A stretch of DNA of 64,000 nt, taken from NCBI RefSeq assembly GCF_000523235.1, contig NZ_CP006850.1, positions 5,580,001 through 5,644,000 of the forward strand, read 5' to 3'. The notes under the pieces were generated by a model that did not search any database, was not told the DNA's origin, and saw only the letters and a list, made by a program, of their open reading frames with translations. The translations under genes were made by a program, and so were the position numbers. Every line of letters starts with the position of its first letter. Position 1 is the stretch's first letter. Origin of the DNA: Nocardia nova SH22a (lineage in GTDB: Bacteria; Actinomycetota; Actinomycetes; Mycobacteriales; Mycobacteriaceae). This document shows, piece by piece, positions 1 to 8,815 of the stretch.

Positions 1-177
1 TGCTACGCGACGGCGCCGGAACTGCTCGACCCCGACGACTTCGGCAATCCGATCGTCCCGAGCGATCCGGTTCCCGATTCGCATCTCGACACCGCGCAGC
101 GGGCCGCCGCGGCGTGCCCCGAGCGTGCGCTGACGCTCACCAGCGCCCTTCCCCTATCCGAGGAAAAACCACTATGA
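1..177 (+). CDS. Ferredoxin, 3' end only (P450 redox partner)
   Basis: The window opens inside a gene whose last 58 codons read CYATAPELLDPDDFG and end with AAACPERALTL followed by a short tail. A Cys followed by YxxAPE, then a C-terminal CP motif, is the usual end of the small 3Fe-4S ferredoxins that hand electrons to bacterial P450s. The stop TGA (175-177) overlaps the ATG of the P450 gene (ATGA), so the two are translationally coupled and probably work as a pair. The 5' end lies outside the window, so the remaining cluster cysteines cannot be checked. Confidence 0.8.
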   Translation, partial: CYATAPELLDPDDFGNPIVPSDPVPDSHLDTAQRAAAACPERALTLTSALPLSEEKPL

Positions 178-1409
178 CCACTACTACCGCAGAGGTCTCC
201 GACGACCTGGTCGTCGACTTCGACATCTACGACCAATCGCTGGCATTTCCCGAGGACACCGTCCAGGACCGCGTGGCCGAACTCGCGCGCCGGGGACCGG
301 TCGTGTATTCCACCGCCCACGGCGGACATTGGATCGTGACCCGCTATCAGGAGATCCACGAGGTCCTGCGCGACCCCGAAACCTTTTCCAGCCATCCCAA
401 CAATCTGGTCACCACGACCGCGGGCTTCGGAAAATTCATTCCGCTGGAACTCGACCCGCCCGAACACACCGGATATCGACTCGCCCTGCAGCCGTTGTTC
501 AGCCCCAATCGAATGAAGGCGCTCGAGGGCGATATCCGGGCGGTGATCAATGACCTCATCGACGGATTCGCCGCCACCGGGACCTCGGAATTCATCGCCG
601 ATTTCGCGCACGAACTGCCGACCCGGGTATTTCTCGCACTGATGGACTGGCCGCTCGCCGACGCGCCCAAGTTCACCCACGCCACCGATGTACTCCTGAC
701 CGGAATTCCCGGCGCCACCGAGGAAGAATCCAATCAGGCGCGCGGCGCGGCGGCGTTCGAGATGTTGGCCTATTTCCAGAACATCATCGACGACCGCAGA
801 GCGAATCCGCGCGACGATGTCACCTCCCAGATCATCCACACCGAGGTGACGCTCGAGGACGGCACCCGGCTGCTGACCGACGAGGAACTCAACCGGATGT
901 TCTTCCTGTTGCTCGTCGCCGGGCTGCACACCGTGCAGGGCTCGCTGGCCTGGAGCATCATCCACCTGTCACACAATCGGGAACAGCGCGAACAGCTCAT
1001 CGCCGATGAAAGCCTGATTCCGTCGGCGGTGGAGGAGATCCTGCGCATCGAGGCGGCGGTGGTCCCCGGCCGCCGCGCCACGCGCACCACCGAACTGGGC
1101 GGGGTGACCATCGCCGAGGGCGATCAGCTGATCCTCATGCTCTGTTCGGCCAACCGGGACGCCGCGGAATTCGACGATCCCGGCGAATTGGTGCTCGACC
1201 GCAGCCCGAACCGGCATCTGTCCTTCGGCGCCGGTGCGCATCGCTGCCTCGGCTCCCATCTGGCGCGGATCGAACTGCGCCTCGCCCTGGAGGAAATCCA
1301 CCGTCGCATACCGGATTACGCGCTCGTGGACGGCGATCCGCCGGTGCTGCACGCCAGTCAGGTCCGCGGCTGCGCCCGACTGCCGATCACGTTCACACCG
1401 GGCGGGTGA
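174..1409 (+). CDS. Cytochrome P450 monooxygenase
   Basis: A 411-residue soluble bacterial P450, expected to hydroxylate an unknown small molecule using electrons from the overlapping ferredoxin. The haem loop FGAGAHRCLG gives the thiolate ligand Cys358, and the K-helix ExxR is EILR (residues 288-291). The I-helix reads AGLHTV (249-254), where most P450s have AGx(D/E)TT, so a His sits at the acid position next to the conserved Thr253. I chose ATG 174, not an upstream in-frame ATG at 114, because 174 overlaps the ferredoxin stop and gives a normal N-terminus. A strong hairpin follows the stop. Substrate cannot be inferred. Confidence 0.93.
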   Translation: MTTTTAEVSDDLVVDFDIYDQSLAFPEDTVQDRVAELARRGPVVYSTAHGGHWIVTRYQEIHEVLRDPETFSSHPNNLVTTTAGFGKFIPLELDPPEHTGYRLALQPLFSPNRMKALEGDIRAVINDLIDGFAATGTSEFIADFAHELPTRVFLALMDWPLADAPKFTHATDVLLTGIPGATEEESNQARGAAAFEMLAYFQNIIDDRRANPRDDVTSQIIHTEVTLEDGTRLLTDEELNRMFFLLLVAGLHTVQGSLAWSIIHLSHNREQREQLIADESLIPSAVEEILRIEAAVVPGRRATRTTELGGVTIAEGDQLILMLCSANRDAAEFDDPGELVLDRSPNRHLSFGAGAHRCLGSHLARIELRLALEEIHRRIPDYALVDGDPPVLHASQVRGCARLPITFTPGG

Positions 1410-1415
1410 ACTCGG

Positions 1416-1442
1416 GTGAGGGCCGCGGTGCGCGGCCCTCAC
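1416..1442 (+). terminator. Hairpin terminator after the P450
   Basis: A perfect 12-bp GC-rich stem (1416-1427 with 1431-1442) and a 3-nt loop start 7 bp after the P450 stop. There is no T-tract, as is common in actinobacteria. The rest of the gap to the next gene at 1719 (about 275 bp) shows no convincing ORF or repeat. Confidence 0.7.
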
Positions 1443-1718
1443 CTGGGCGGCCACGGGAATGCGACGATGGAGACGAGGACAGCTATGTGAGAGTGCTCAC
1501 CGCCCGATCGGATCGACGCGCGGGCCTCGGACACCCATCGGCACTGGTCGCGGCCGCGCCGGACCTCCTCGGCCGCAACGGTTTTCGAGGTACACGCCGC
1601 CGCGACGCCCCGCCGCACACTGCGGGACGTCGAACAAACAACAAATAACGAGTATCGTCCATGGTGTCGCTGAGTCTGCAAACAATCGCAGAAAATCCGT
1701 GGAGGGCAGGAAAAGAGA

Positions 1719-2348
1719 ATGGCTCGACGTAACAGCAACGTCCTGAGCGGGGACGTCGAGGAAGCACGCGGGCAGATACTCGAAGCCGCTCAATCGACAT
1801 TCCTGCATTTCGGCGTCGGTAAAACGACAATGGACGATATCGCCAAGGCAGCCGGTGTATCCCGGCCGACGATCTACCGCTACTTCCGCGACCGGGACAC
1901 CCTGATCGCCGAATTGATCCGATTGCGGTCGCGGAAACTCTTCGTCAAAGGTACGAAATACGTCCTGGAACGCGAGCACTTCCGCGACCAGATCGTCGAC
2001 GGCCTGGTCTTCCTGGTCGACCGCGGCCGCAAGGACCCGCTCATCCGATTGATCGTGAGCCCCGAGCACATGGATCTCGCCGCCGCCGTGGTGGGCACCT
2101 CGAAGCTGGCCAGCGAACTGACGCTGGAGATGTGGGCGCCGATCCTCGACCGCGCCCGCGAACGCGGCGAACTGCGCGCGGAGATCACCAACGAGGAAGC
2201 CGCCGAATGGCTCGCGCTGGTCCAGCTGATCCTCGTCGGCCGCCTGGACTTCGCAGACCCCGACGACCCCTCCCACCGCAAACTCATCGAAACCTTCGTC
2301 CTCCCGGCCTTTCTCACATCTCCGGCCAGTGGTGTGCCAGCCCGCTGA
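1719..2348 (+). CDS. TetR family transcriptional regulator
   Basis: A 209-residue TetR-type repressor. The N-terminal helix-turn-helix is clear (ILEAAQSTFLHFGVGKTTMDDIAKAAGVSRPTIYRYFRDRD, about residues 20-60), and the C-terminal ligand domain is unassigned. ATG 1719 follows an AGGAAAAGAG stretch that can serve as ribosome binding site. Its 3' end overlaps by 35 bp the 3' end of the convergent TetR gene on the other strand. Its target is not obvious; the upstream P450 on the same strand is separated by a terminator. Confidence 0.9.
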   Translation: MARRNSNVLSGDVEEARGQILEAAQSTFLHFGVGKTTMDDIAKAAGVSRPTIYRYFRDRDTLIAELIRLRSRKLFVKGTKYVLEREHFRDQIVDGLVFLVDRGRKDPLIRLIVSPEHMDLAAAVVGTSKLASELTLEMWAPILDRARERGELRAEITNEEAAEWLALVQLILVGRLDFADPDDPSHRKLIETFVLPAFLTSPASGVPAR

Positions 2349-2958
2349 TGATGAAATCGACCTTGATATCGGTCATCCCGCGGTCCTTCCAGGAGTCCCG
2401 GGGGCGCAGGACGGTGGAGTCGTCGCCGAGGGCTTCGCGGACCTGATCGAGTCCCGTGGCGCCGTTGTCGTCGATGGCACGCATGGCTTCGACCCCGAGG
2501 TGGCAGGCGAAGACCGTGTCGCCGATGAAATCCAGGGCGAACATCGCCTGCCCCTCGGTGACGCCCTGTGCGGCCATGGTCGCGCTGTACTCGCCGAGGA
2601 TGTGGGAGATGCGGGTGAAGGCCGGTGCGAAGGAGTAGACGACCCGCTCGAGTCCCGGATACTCCTCGCACACCCGCCAGCATTCATCGGCCCACAGCCG
2701 CAGTACTTCCGGCCAGTCCGTGCCGGGTCCAGGACGCCGGATCGTCGCGGCGGCGGTGTCCAGACAGGCGACGACGATATCGTCGCGCGACGGAAACAGC
2801 CGGTAGATCGCGGCGGTGACCACGCCGAGCCGATTCGCCACGGCGGCAAGGGTGAATGTCGCTATTCCCAGTTCCAACGCCGCCTGGACGACCTCGTCGG
2901 CGGTGAAGGCGGGTTTGCGGCCGACCTTCTTGCCCAACGCCCAGCCGGAAGCACTCAT
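2314..2958 (-). CDS. TetR family transcriptional regulator linked to the ABC pair
   Basis: A 214-residue TetR-like protein with a Lys/Arg-rich start (GKKVGRKPAFTADEVVQAAL) and a HTH around residues 20-60 (FTLAAVANRLGVVTAAIYRLFPSRDD). It starts only 9 bp after the stop of the ABC transporter gene upstream on the same strand, so it is very likely the last gene of that operon and a candidate for feedback control of it. The perfect palindrome at 6655-6675 upstream of the operon is a possible operator. The 3' end overlaps the convergent TetR gene. Confidence 0.88.
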   Translation of the reverse strand: MSASGWALGKKVGRKPAFTADEVVQAALELGIATFTLAAVANRLGVVTAAIYRLFPSRDDIVVACLDTAAATIRRPGPGTDWPEVLRLWADECWRVCEEYPGLERVVYSFAPAFTRISHILGEYSATMAAQGVTEGQAMFALDFIGDTVFACHLGVEAMRAIDDNGATGLDQVREALGDDSTVLRPRDSWKDRGMTDIKVDFIISGLAHHWPEM

Positions 2959-2967
2959 GCATTCACA

Positions 2968-4728
2968 CTAATGGTTCACCAGTTGCCACCCCTGTGCGCT
3001 GTGCAGGTGATCCCAGAAGCGGGCGTAGGTACCACCGCGGGCGAGGAGTTCGTCGTGGGTCCCCCGCGCGGCCACCGTGCCGTCCTCGTCGAGCTGGATG
3101 ATGTTGTCCGCGTGCGCGATCGTGTCCAGACGGTGCGCGATGACGATGAGTGTCGCGTGTTCGCGGAGCTTCTCGATCGCCGCCACGACATGTGCCTCGT
3201 TCTCGACATCGAGGGCGGAGGTCGCCTCGTCCAGCAGCACGATCGGCGCCTTCTTGAGCAGTGCCCGCGCGATCGCCACCCGCTGGCGTTCGCCGCCGGA
3301 CAGACCACGTCCGCCCTCACCCACCCGGGACTGCCAGCCGCCGGGAAGGCGTGCGGCGATCTCCGTCACTCCGGCCAGGTCCGCGGCGTGGCGGATCTCC
3401 TCTTCGGACGCGCCTTCGCGACCCACCGCGATATTGGCCTCGAGGGTGTCGTCGAAGAGATAGACGTCCTGGAACACCATCGACAGCTGCGCCATCAACT
3501 GCGCACCGGTCTGTTCGGTCACCGGGACTCCTCCGACGAGGACCCGCCCCTCGTCGACGTCGTAGAACCGGCTGACGACCCGGGCGATGGTGGTCTTCCC
3601 GCTGCCGGACGGACCGACGAGAGCGACCATCGAACCCGCTGGCACCGTGAGGGATACATCGCGCAGGGCCGGTTCCGCTCCGGGCGCGTAGCGGAATGTG
3701 ACCGCCTCCAGCTCGACGGTTCCGGGTGATCCGATCACGCCGGGTGCGTGCGGCTCCGGCAGCGGCGGCGCGGTGAGCACCGCGTCCAGCGCGTCGAGCA
3801 GGGGCCGGCGCGACTCCAGCCCGACCGCACTTTCGGTGATCGCCGACAACGTCGAGGAGAACCGCAACGCGAGACCGATGAAGGCGAGCGCCGGAATCGG
3901 TTCCAGCGTGCCGCTCACCGCCATGGACCCGGTGGCGCTGATCAGCGCGACGACCACGCCCTGGGTGACCATGCCGCCGAGCAGCATGCCCGCGGATTCG
4001 AGCCAGAGTGCCTGCCGCTTGGTCGAATACGCCTTCTCCAGCGCCACGGACAGCGGCGGGAAGTCCTCGCTGCGCCCGCAGGACCGCAACGCCCCCTGGC
4101 ACTGGGCGTACTCCACGATGCGATCGGCGAGCGCGAGTTCCTCCGGTTCGTGCATCGAACGGCCCTTGCGCATGAGTCCGGTCGACAGCACCGTGATCAC
4201 GACGAAGACCGGCACCGCCAGGGTGAGGATCACACCGAGCAGTGGATTCCAGAACCAGGCCGCGACCACGATCACGACGGCGGCGGTGACCCGGGAGACC
4301 AGCGGCCCGAACATGTGCGCGAAGATCTCCCCCGCCGACATCAGCTCGGTGGAGACCATCCGCGACAACCGCCCGGCCAGCGGGCGAGCGAACCAGCCCA
4401 GCGGCTGCTTGGCCACCTGATCACCGGTCAGTCTGTGAATACTGCGCAGGAAGTCCAGCGCCACAGCGTAATTCGCGCGGCTCTGCGCGTAGTTCAGTGC
4501 GAAACTGGCCGCCGACAGCGCGGCGAGCACCCACAGCCACCCGGCCGTACCCAGGCCCCACACCGGGGCATCCTCGGCCAGGGCGCTGATGGCCGGTAGC
4601 AGCGAGGCGAGCGCCAGCCCCTCGACCAGCCCGACGACGATGCCGACCGCGAGCGCGGGTCTCATCCGTTCCGGCCGCGAGATCATCCGGCTCATCCGCG
4701 GCACGATGTCGATCAGTGGCAGATTCAT
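2968..4728 (-). CDS. ABC transporter permease/ATPase, second half of a heterodimer
   Basis: A 586-residue fused permease-ATPase of the type IV ABC exporter fold. The N-terminal about 330 residues form six predicted membrane segments, followed by a nucleotide-binding domain with Walker A GPSGSGKTT, signature LSGGERQRVAIARAL and Walker B IVLLDEATSALD. ATG 4728 overlaps the stop of the upstream half-transporter (ATGA) with a GAAGGAGA site in front; an in-frame ATG at 4788 lies inside that gene and is rejected. Paired half-transporters under iron control (IrtAB and YbtPQ families) usually move siderophores. The exact substrate and direction here are inference. Confidence 0.93.
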   Translation of the reverse strand: MNLPLIDIVPRMSRMISRPERMRPALAVGIVVGLVEGLALASLLPAISALAEDAPVWGLGTAGWLWVLAALSAASFALNYAQSRANYAVALDFLRSIHRLTGDQVAKQPLGWFARPLAGRLSRMVSTELMSAGEIFAHMFGPLVSRVTAAVVIVVAAWFWNPLLGVILTLAVPVFVVITVLSTGLMRKGRSMHEPEELALADRIVEYAQCQGALRSCGRSEDFPPLSVALEKAYSTKRQALWLESAGMLLGGMVTQGVVVALISATGSMAVSGTLEPIPALAFIGLALRFSSTLSAITESAVGLESRRPLLDALDAVLTAPPLPEPHAPGVIGSPGTVELEAVTFRYAPGAEPALRDVSLTVPAGSMVALVGPSGSGKTTIARVVSRFYDVDEGRVLVGGVPVTEQTGAQLMAQLSMVFQDVYLFDDTLEANIAVGREGASEEEIRHAADLAGVTEIAARLPGGWQSRVGEGGRGLSGGERQRVAIARALLKKAPIVLLDEATSALDVENEAHVVAAIEKLREHATLIVIAHRLDTIAHADNIIQLDEDGTVAARGTHDELLARGGTYARFWDHLHSAQGWQLVNH

Positions 4729-6581
4729 CGCCGGTCTCCTTCGGTGGCACGGATGCCGGTTGCGCGTTCGGCGCCGGTGGACGTCCACAGGTGTGCGTAT
4801 CCCGGGTGGCCGAGAAGTTCGTCATGTGTTCCGGCGGCGAGGATTCGGCCGCCGTCGATGAGGATGATCTGGTCGACGCCCTTGATGACCTCCGGTCGAT
4901 GCGCGATGAGCAGGACCGTCCGGCCGCGGACCAGGGCGGACAACGCCTGCTGGATCTCGTGCTGCGACTCCGGATCGGTCAGCGCGGTGGCCTCGTCCAG
5001 AACCAGGATCGGCGCGTCGGCGACCAGCGCGCGGGCGATCGAGATGCGCTGGGCCTGCCCGCCGGACAGGCCGGTCGTCCCGTAGACGGTATCGAAACCC
5101 CTTGGCAGCGCCTCGATTTCGCCGAGGACCTGGGCGGCGCGGGCGGCTTCCCGGATCTGCGCGTCGGTGGCGTCGGGCCGCCCCAGGGCGATGTTGTCCC
5201 GGATGCTGATCCCCAGCAGTTGCGCGTCCTGCAGCACGAACCCGACGTGGGAGTAGAGATTCGCGATGTTCGCCACCGGCACTCCGCCGATGCGAATGGT
5301 CCCCGAGCGCGGGTCGTCGAACCGCGCCAGCAGTGTGGCGATCGTGGACTTACCCGACCCGGACGGTCCGACCAGCGCCGTCACCGTGCCCGGCGCAAGC
5401 GTGAAGGTGACATCCTCGATGGCGAGGGTGGCAGCGCCGTCGTAGGAGTAACCGACGCGGTCGAAGGTGACCTCGTGGGATTCCGGTTCCCGCACCTCGC
5501 CCCCGTCGGGCAGTATCGGGGTCTCCAGCAGATCGGCGAGCCGCAGCGCCGCACCTCCCGCGAGTTGCCGCGCCCACATCGAGTTCATCAGCACCTCGAG
5601 CGCGTAGGGGATCAACAGCGCGATCAGCGCCGTGGCGAGCACGTCGGCTGTGGTCACCGAACCGCGGTGCACCAGCCAGGAACCGGCGCCGATATTGATC
5701 AGCAACACCAGCGGGACCGCCAGGAACGAGGTGCCCAGGGCGGAAACCCGGATCAGCGGCCGCACCCAATCGAGGTAGAAGTTGTAGAAGTCGTCGGCGG
5801 CCTCCTGATAGCGGCCGTGCGCCCGCCCCACCCGGCCGAATGCCTTGACCACCGAAATCCCGGTGACGAATTCGACCATCCGGGCCGAAACGCTCGACAA
5901 CCGCTGATCCATCTCGACCGTCTTCGCCCCCATACCCACCAGCGACAGCGACATCGCCCCGACATACAGCGGCAGCGTGGCGATCGACAACAGTCCCAGC
6001 CGCCAGTCGACGACGAAGGCGTAGACCATCAGCGCCAGCGGCATCACCACGGCGTTGGTGCCGTCGACGGGCTGATGCGCGATGAGCTGATGGACCGTTC
6101 CGATCTCGTCCTGCAACGCCTTGCGGACCCGGCCGGAATTGGTGGAAGTGAACCACGCCAACGGAACTCGGGAGAACCGCCGCACCATCCGCAACCGGAT
6201 GAGGTGGCCCAGGCGCGCATCGGCCAGGTGGGTGACGAACAGCGCGACGAAGTAGATCGTGAGCCGTAGCAGAAACGCGCCGACCAGAATCCACAGCCAC
6301 CGGCCGACCTCGCCACCGTCGACATCGGCCCCCGCGGCGTGGGCGTCGAGCAACACTTCACCGATGCGCACCAACGCGATATACGGCACCACCGCGAGCA
6401 CGCCGGACACGACCGCGAGCAGCCGACCGGCCGTCAACGTCCCCGATACGGGTTTCATCAACCCCTTAAGCGCCCGCGCACCGGCCTTCTGCTGGTCTTT
6501 TCTGTCGATGCCGGGAGCATCCCGAGGCGGAGCCGGAAGGGCCTCTTCGGGTGTGGCAACCGACGCGGAGACTGTGGTCAT
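4725..6581 (-). CDS. ABC transporter permease/ATPase, first half of a heterodimer
   Basis: A 618-residue half-transporter. A roughly 50-residue soluble N-terminus precedes six predicted membrane helices, then an ATPase domain with Walker A GPSGSGKST, signature LSGGQAQRISIARAL and Walker B ILVLDEATALTD. The usual SALD after Walker B is TALTD here, which suggests one of the two composite ATP sites is less canonical. It is the first gene of a three-gene operon (two ABC halves, then TetR) and starts 56 bp downstream of an IdeR-like box. It lacks the N-terminal siderophore-interaction domain of mycobacterial IrtA, so it is closer to YbtP/Q-type organisation. ATG 6581 follows AGGAG. Confidence 0.93.
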   Translation of the reverse strand: MTTVSASVATPEEALPAPPRDAPGIDRKDQQKAGARALKGLMKPVSGTLTAGRLLAVVSGVLAVVPYIALVRIGEVLLDAHAAGADVDGGEVGRWLWILVGAFLLRLTIYFVALFVTHLADARLGHLIRLRMVRRFSRVPLAWFTSTNSGRVRKALQDEIGTVHQLIAHQPVDGTNAVVMPLALMVYAFVVDWRLGLLSIATLPLYVGAMSLSLVGMGAKTVEMDQRLSSVSARMVEFVTGISVVKAFGRVGRAHGRYQEAADDFYNFYLDWVRPLIRVSALGTSFLAVPLVLLINIGAGSWLVHRGSVTTADVLATALIALLIPYALEVLMNSMWARQLAGGAALRLADLLETPILPDGGEVREPESHEVTFDRVGYSYDGAATLAIEDVTFTLAPGTVTALVGPSGSGKSTIATLLARFDDPRSGTIRIGGVPVANIANLYSHVGFVLQDAQLLGISIRDNIALGRPDATDAQIREAARAAQVLGEIEALPRGFDTVYGTTGLSGGQAQRISIARALVADAPILVLDEATALTDPESQHEIQQALSALVRGRTVLLIAHRPEVIKGVDQIILIDGGRILAAGTHDELLGHPGYAHLWTSTGAERATGIRATEGDRR

Positions 6582-6636
6582 GGCACTCCTGGATCCGGCA
6601 CCCTACGGCCCTGTGAGCACCGAGGCGCGTGCGATG

Positions 6637-6655
6637 TTAGGTATGGCAAACTTAA
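6637..6655 (-). promoter_or_regulatory. IdeR/DtxR iron box
   Basis: The 19-mer TTAGGTATGGCAAACTTAA matches 15 of 19 positions of the classical DtxR/IdeR consensus (TTAGGTTAGGCTAACCTAA). It lies 56 bp upstream of the first ABC gene, so iron-replete repression of the transporter operon is expected. It abuts a second, perfect palindrome. Confidence 0.8.
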
Positions 6656-6675
6656 TTCTGAATGGCATTCAGAAT
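6655..6675 (-). promoter_or_regulatory. Perfect 9+9 palindrome, candidate TetR operator
   Basis: ATTCTGAAT, a GGC spacer and ATTCAGAAT form perfect 9-bp arms directly next to the IdeR box, upstream of the ABC-ABC-TetR operon. The size and symmetry fit a TetR operator, and the operon encodes a TetR protein. This assignment is inference from position only. Confidence 0.55.
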
Positions 6676-6722
6676 AAGGATGCGCAGGCCAGGGCACAAG
6701 AGGCAGCTATCCCGTCTCGAAC

Positions 6723-7457
6723 TCAGTAAGCGTGTTCGTAGCCGTGGTCGGGCGCCGGGATGGGACGGAAGCCGGTGACGCGCACGGTGGGAACCTTGCC
6801 GGGGTCGCGTGCGGCGCTGCCCGGTTCGACGGTGCCCTCCACCTGCAGCCAGGTGTCGGGAGCCATCGATTCGCCGATGCCGGACAGGTGAACCGAGATG
6901 TACTGCGCGTCGGCCACGCAGCACGTGATCAGCACGCGCGCGAGGTCGACCGTCGAATCACCCTGGCGCGGCCGGTTATCCGATGCGGGATCCAGGACGA
7001 ATCCGCTGATGGTGATCTCGCGGCCGTCGAGCGAGTGGGTCGAGTCGTAGAGCGACCGGTTGACGAGGTCGTAGATCGTCAGGGTCGGCACGGGCTCCGG
7101 AGGCAGGGGCGGAAACGGCCGTGCGGCGGGTTCGTCCGCCGGTGCCGACACCTGTACGCGCGACGAGGTCGTCACCGCCCCCGCGCCCAGCGCGGGCGGA
7201 GTGATGAACAGCAACGCGGCGGCGGGGGCCAGGAGCAACCAGTGGGCCCGGCCGTGTTCGTGGTGGTGCGAGATCCCGGACCGCCGGATGTCGCGCACGA
7301 TCGAGACGACCGCGAGCAGAACGAATCCGGCGCCGCTGATCAGCAGGAACGGGAACAACCCGGGTTTGACGTAGCGCAGATAGCTGCCGTCGAGCGCGAT
7401 CCGCACGATCGCGCCGCCGACCAGCAGCAACAGCAGATTCTGAGTTTCCCGCCTCAC
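6723..7457 (-). CDS. TIGR03943/YcgQ-like membrane protein
   Basis: A 244-residue protein with about three N-terminal membrane helices (LLLLLVGGAIVRIAL, LFPFLLISGAGFVLLAVV, WLLLAPAAALLFITPPALG), a linker, and a C-terminal extracytoplasmic domain ending DGREITISGFV...ARVLITCCVADAQYISVHL, the layout of the YcgQ/TIGR03943 family. GTG 7457 overlaps the stop of the permease gene (GTGA); a longer in-frame start at 7679 would run inside that gene. In many bacteria this family is encoded with a YraQ-type permease and a CobW GTPase under Zur control, exactly as seen here, so a role in metal homeostasis is likely but the biochemical function is unknown. Confidence 0.85.
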   Translation of the reverse strand: MRRETQNLLLLLVGGAIVRIALDGSYLRYVKPGLFPFLLISGAGFVLLAVVSIVRDIRRSGISHHHEHGRAHWLLLAPAAALLFITPPALGAGAVTTSSRVQVSAPADEPAARPFPPLPPEPVPTLTIYDLVNRSLYDSTHSLDGREITISGFVLDPASDNRPRQGDSTVDLARVLITCCVADAQYISVHLSGIGESMAPDTWLQVEGTVEPGSAARDPGKVPTVRVTGFRPIPAPDHGYEHAY

Positions 7458-8458
7458 CGCGCACCACCGAGAAACAGATAGCCCGAGATCGCTGCGCACC
7501 CGACCGCCACCACGAAAGTCAACGGAGAGAAGCGGAAAGCGAAACGGCGCCCGAAGCTGCCCGCCTGCATGGCGAAGAGTTTCACGTCGACCGCCGGGCC
7601 CACCACCAGGAACACCAGTCGCGGCAGCAACGGCAGGCCCGACATACTCGACGCGACGAACGCGTCGGCCTCCGAGCACAGCGCGAGCACGATGGCCAGC
7701 AACGCCATCACCACGATCGCGATCACCATCCGACCGGCCAGCTGCTCATACCATCCCGGTGGCACCAGCACGTGCAACGCCGCCGCAGCCGCCGCACCGA
7801 GAACGAGAAACGCACTCGCCTGCAACAGATCATGTCGCGCGGCCTCGGTGAAGACCTCCCACCGAGTCCGCCCACCGGCACAGTGATCGTGGCGATCGAC
7901 CGCGGGAAGCATCCACGCCGGACGCCCGATCCGCGACCACAGAACCCCCATCACGACGGAGGTGGCGAGCGAACCGGTGAACCTTGCCCCCACCATGCCG
8001 GGCTCGCCCGGAAACGCCACCGCGGTCGCCACGAGAACCACCGGATTGATCGCGGGCGCCGACAACAAGAACGCCAGTGCCACCGAACTCGGCGCACCCT
8101 GATCGATGAGACGGCGTGCCACCGGCACCACCCCGCACTCGCATCCCGGCAGCGCCATCCCCGCGAGCCCGGCGACGCCGATCGCCGCGGTCTCGTTACG
8201 CGGCAACACCTTTCGCAACAGAGCGGGCGAAACGAATGCCGCGATTGCGCCACTGACCAGCACGCCGAGCACCAGGAACGGCACGGCCTGGACGAAGACG
8301 CCGACGAAGACCGTGATCGCGGTCTGCAGTCTCGTCAGGTGGCCGACGATGCCCGCGAGCCACCCCTGCGCGATCAGCCCGACGGCCACCAACGCCGCGA
8401 AAACATACGTCGAGGGCACCCTCGACCGCACCGGGCGTCGCGAACGACTGTCAACCAT
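7454..8458 (-). CDS. YraQ/DUF318-type permease
   Basis: A 334-residue polytopic membrane protein with about eight hydrophobic helices and the family hallmarks LPGCECGVVPVARRLIDQGAP and FLLSAPAINPVVLVATAVAF. The conserved GCECG cysteine pair inside a membrane re-entrant region is typical of the UPF0718/YraQ permeases, which often sit in zinc or arsenic operons. It overlaps the downstream TIGR03943 gene by 4 bp and has a Zur-like box 240 bp upstream. It may handle a metal or a metal-binding ligand; the substrate has not been established for most of the family. Confidence 0.88.
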   Translation of the reverse strand: MVDSRSRRPVRSRVPSTYVFAALVAVGLIAQGWLAGIVGHLTRLQTAITVFVGVFVQAVPFLVLGVLVSGAIAAFVSPALLRKVLPRNETAAIGVAGLAGMALPGCECGVVPVARRLIDQGAPSSVALAFLLSAPAINPVVLVATAVAFPGEPGMVGARFTGSLATSVVMGVLWSRIGRPAWMLPAVDRHDHCAGGRTRWEVFTEAARHDLLQASAFLVLGAAAAAALHVLVPPGWYEQLAGRMVIAIVVMALLAIVLALCSEADAFVASSMSGLPLLPRLVFLVVGPAVDVKLFAMQAGSFGRRFAFRFSPLTFVVAVGCAAISGYLFLGGAR

Positions 8459-8697
8459 TCCGGCCGCACCCCTTCGCCGACCTGCCGTTCACGACCCGCA
8501 CTGCCCGACCCGAGATCATCGGACTCGCGTTCCGGCGCCGGTGAGATCCGCTCGGCTCCCGTCGCCCGCGGCATCGAGCGCGCGCGTACAGCGATTGTCG
8601 GACATCCGAATTGCCTCCCGAGGTGCGCGACCGCCGCACGGCCCGGCCGCGCACCGAGCGTGTCGAGCAGAGGTGGTCATCTTCCTCGGCTCAGACT

Positions 8698-8718
8698 AAA
8701 CGATAACGATTATCGTTT
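8698..8718 (-). promoter_or_regulatory. Zur-like box upstream of the permease pair
   Basis: Arms AAACGATAA and TTATCGTTT with a CGA spacer form a perfect inverted repeat matching the AT-rich actinobacterial Zur operator style and the two boxes at 11.2 kb. It lies in the 357-bp gap between the antiporter and the permease (8459-8815), where no credible ORF is seen, and implies a long (about 200 bp) leader for the permease mRNA. Confidence 0.7.
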
Positions 8719-8778
8719 GTCGCCGGAGATGCCGCGCCCGGCCTCACCCCCTGACCGCAGTGCCACATCGGCGCCCGT

Positions 8779-8812
8779 CCCGCACTCGCCGGACCTCGAT
8801 GGCGAGTGCGGG
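8779..8812 (-). terminator. Hairpin terminator after the antiporter
   Basis: A perfect 12-bp stem (8779-8790 with 8801-8812) and a 10-nt loop lie just past the antiporter stop on the minus strand. It should separate the CobW-antiporter transcript from the permease pair, which then needs its own promoter, consistent with the Zur box beyond it. Confidence 0.7.
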
Positions 8813-8815
8813 CGA

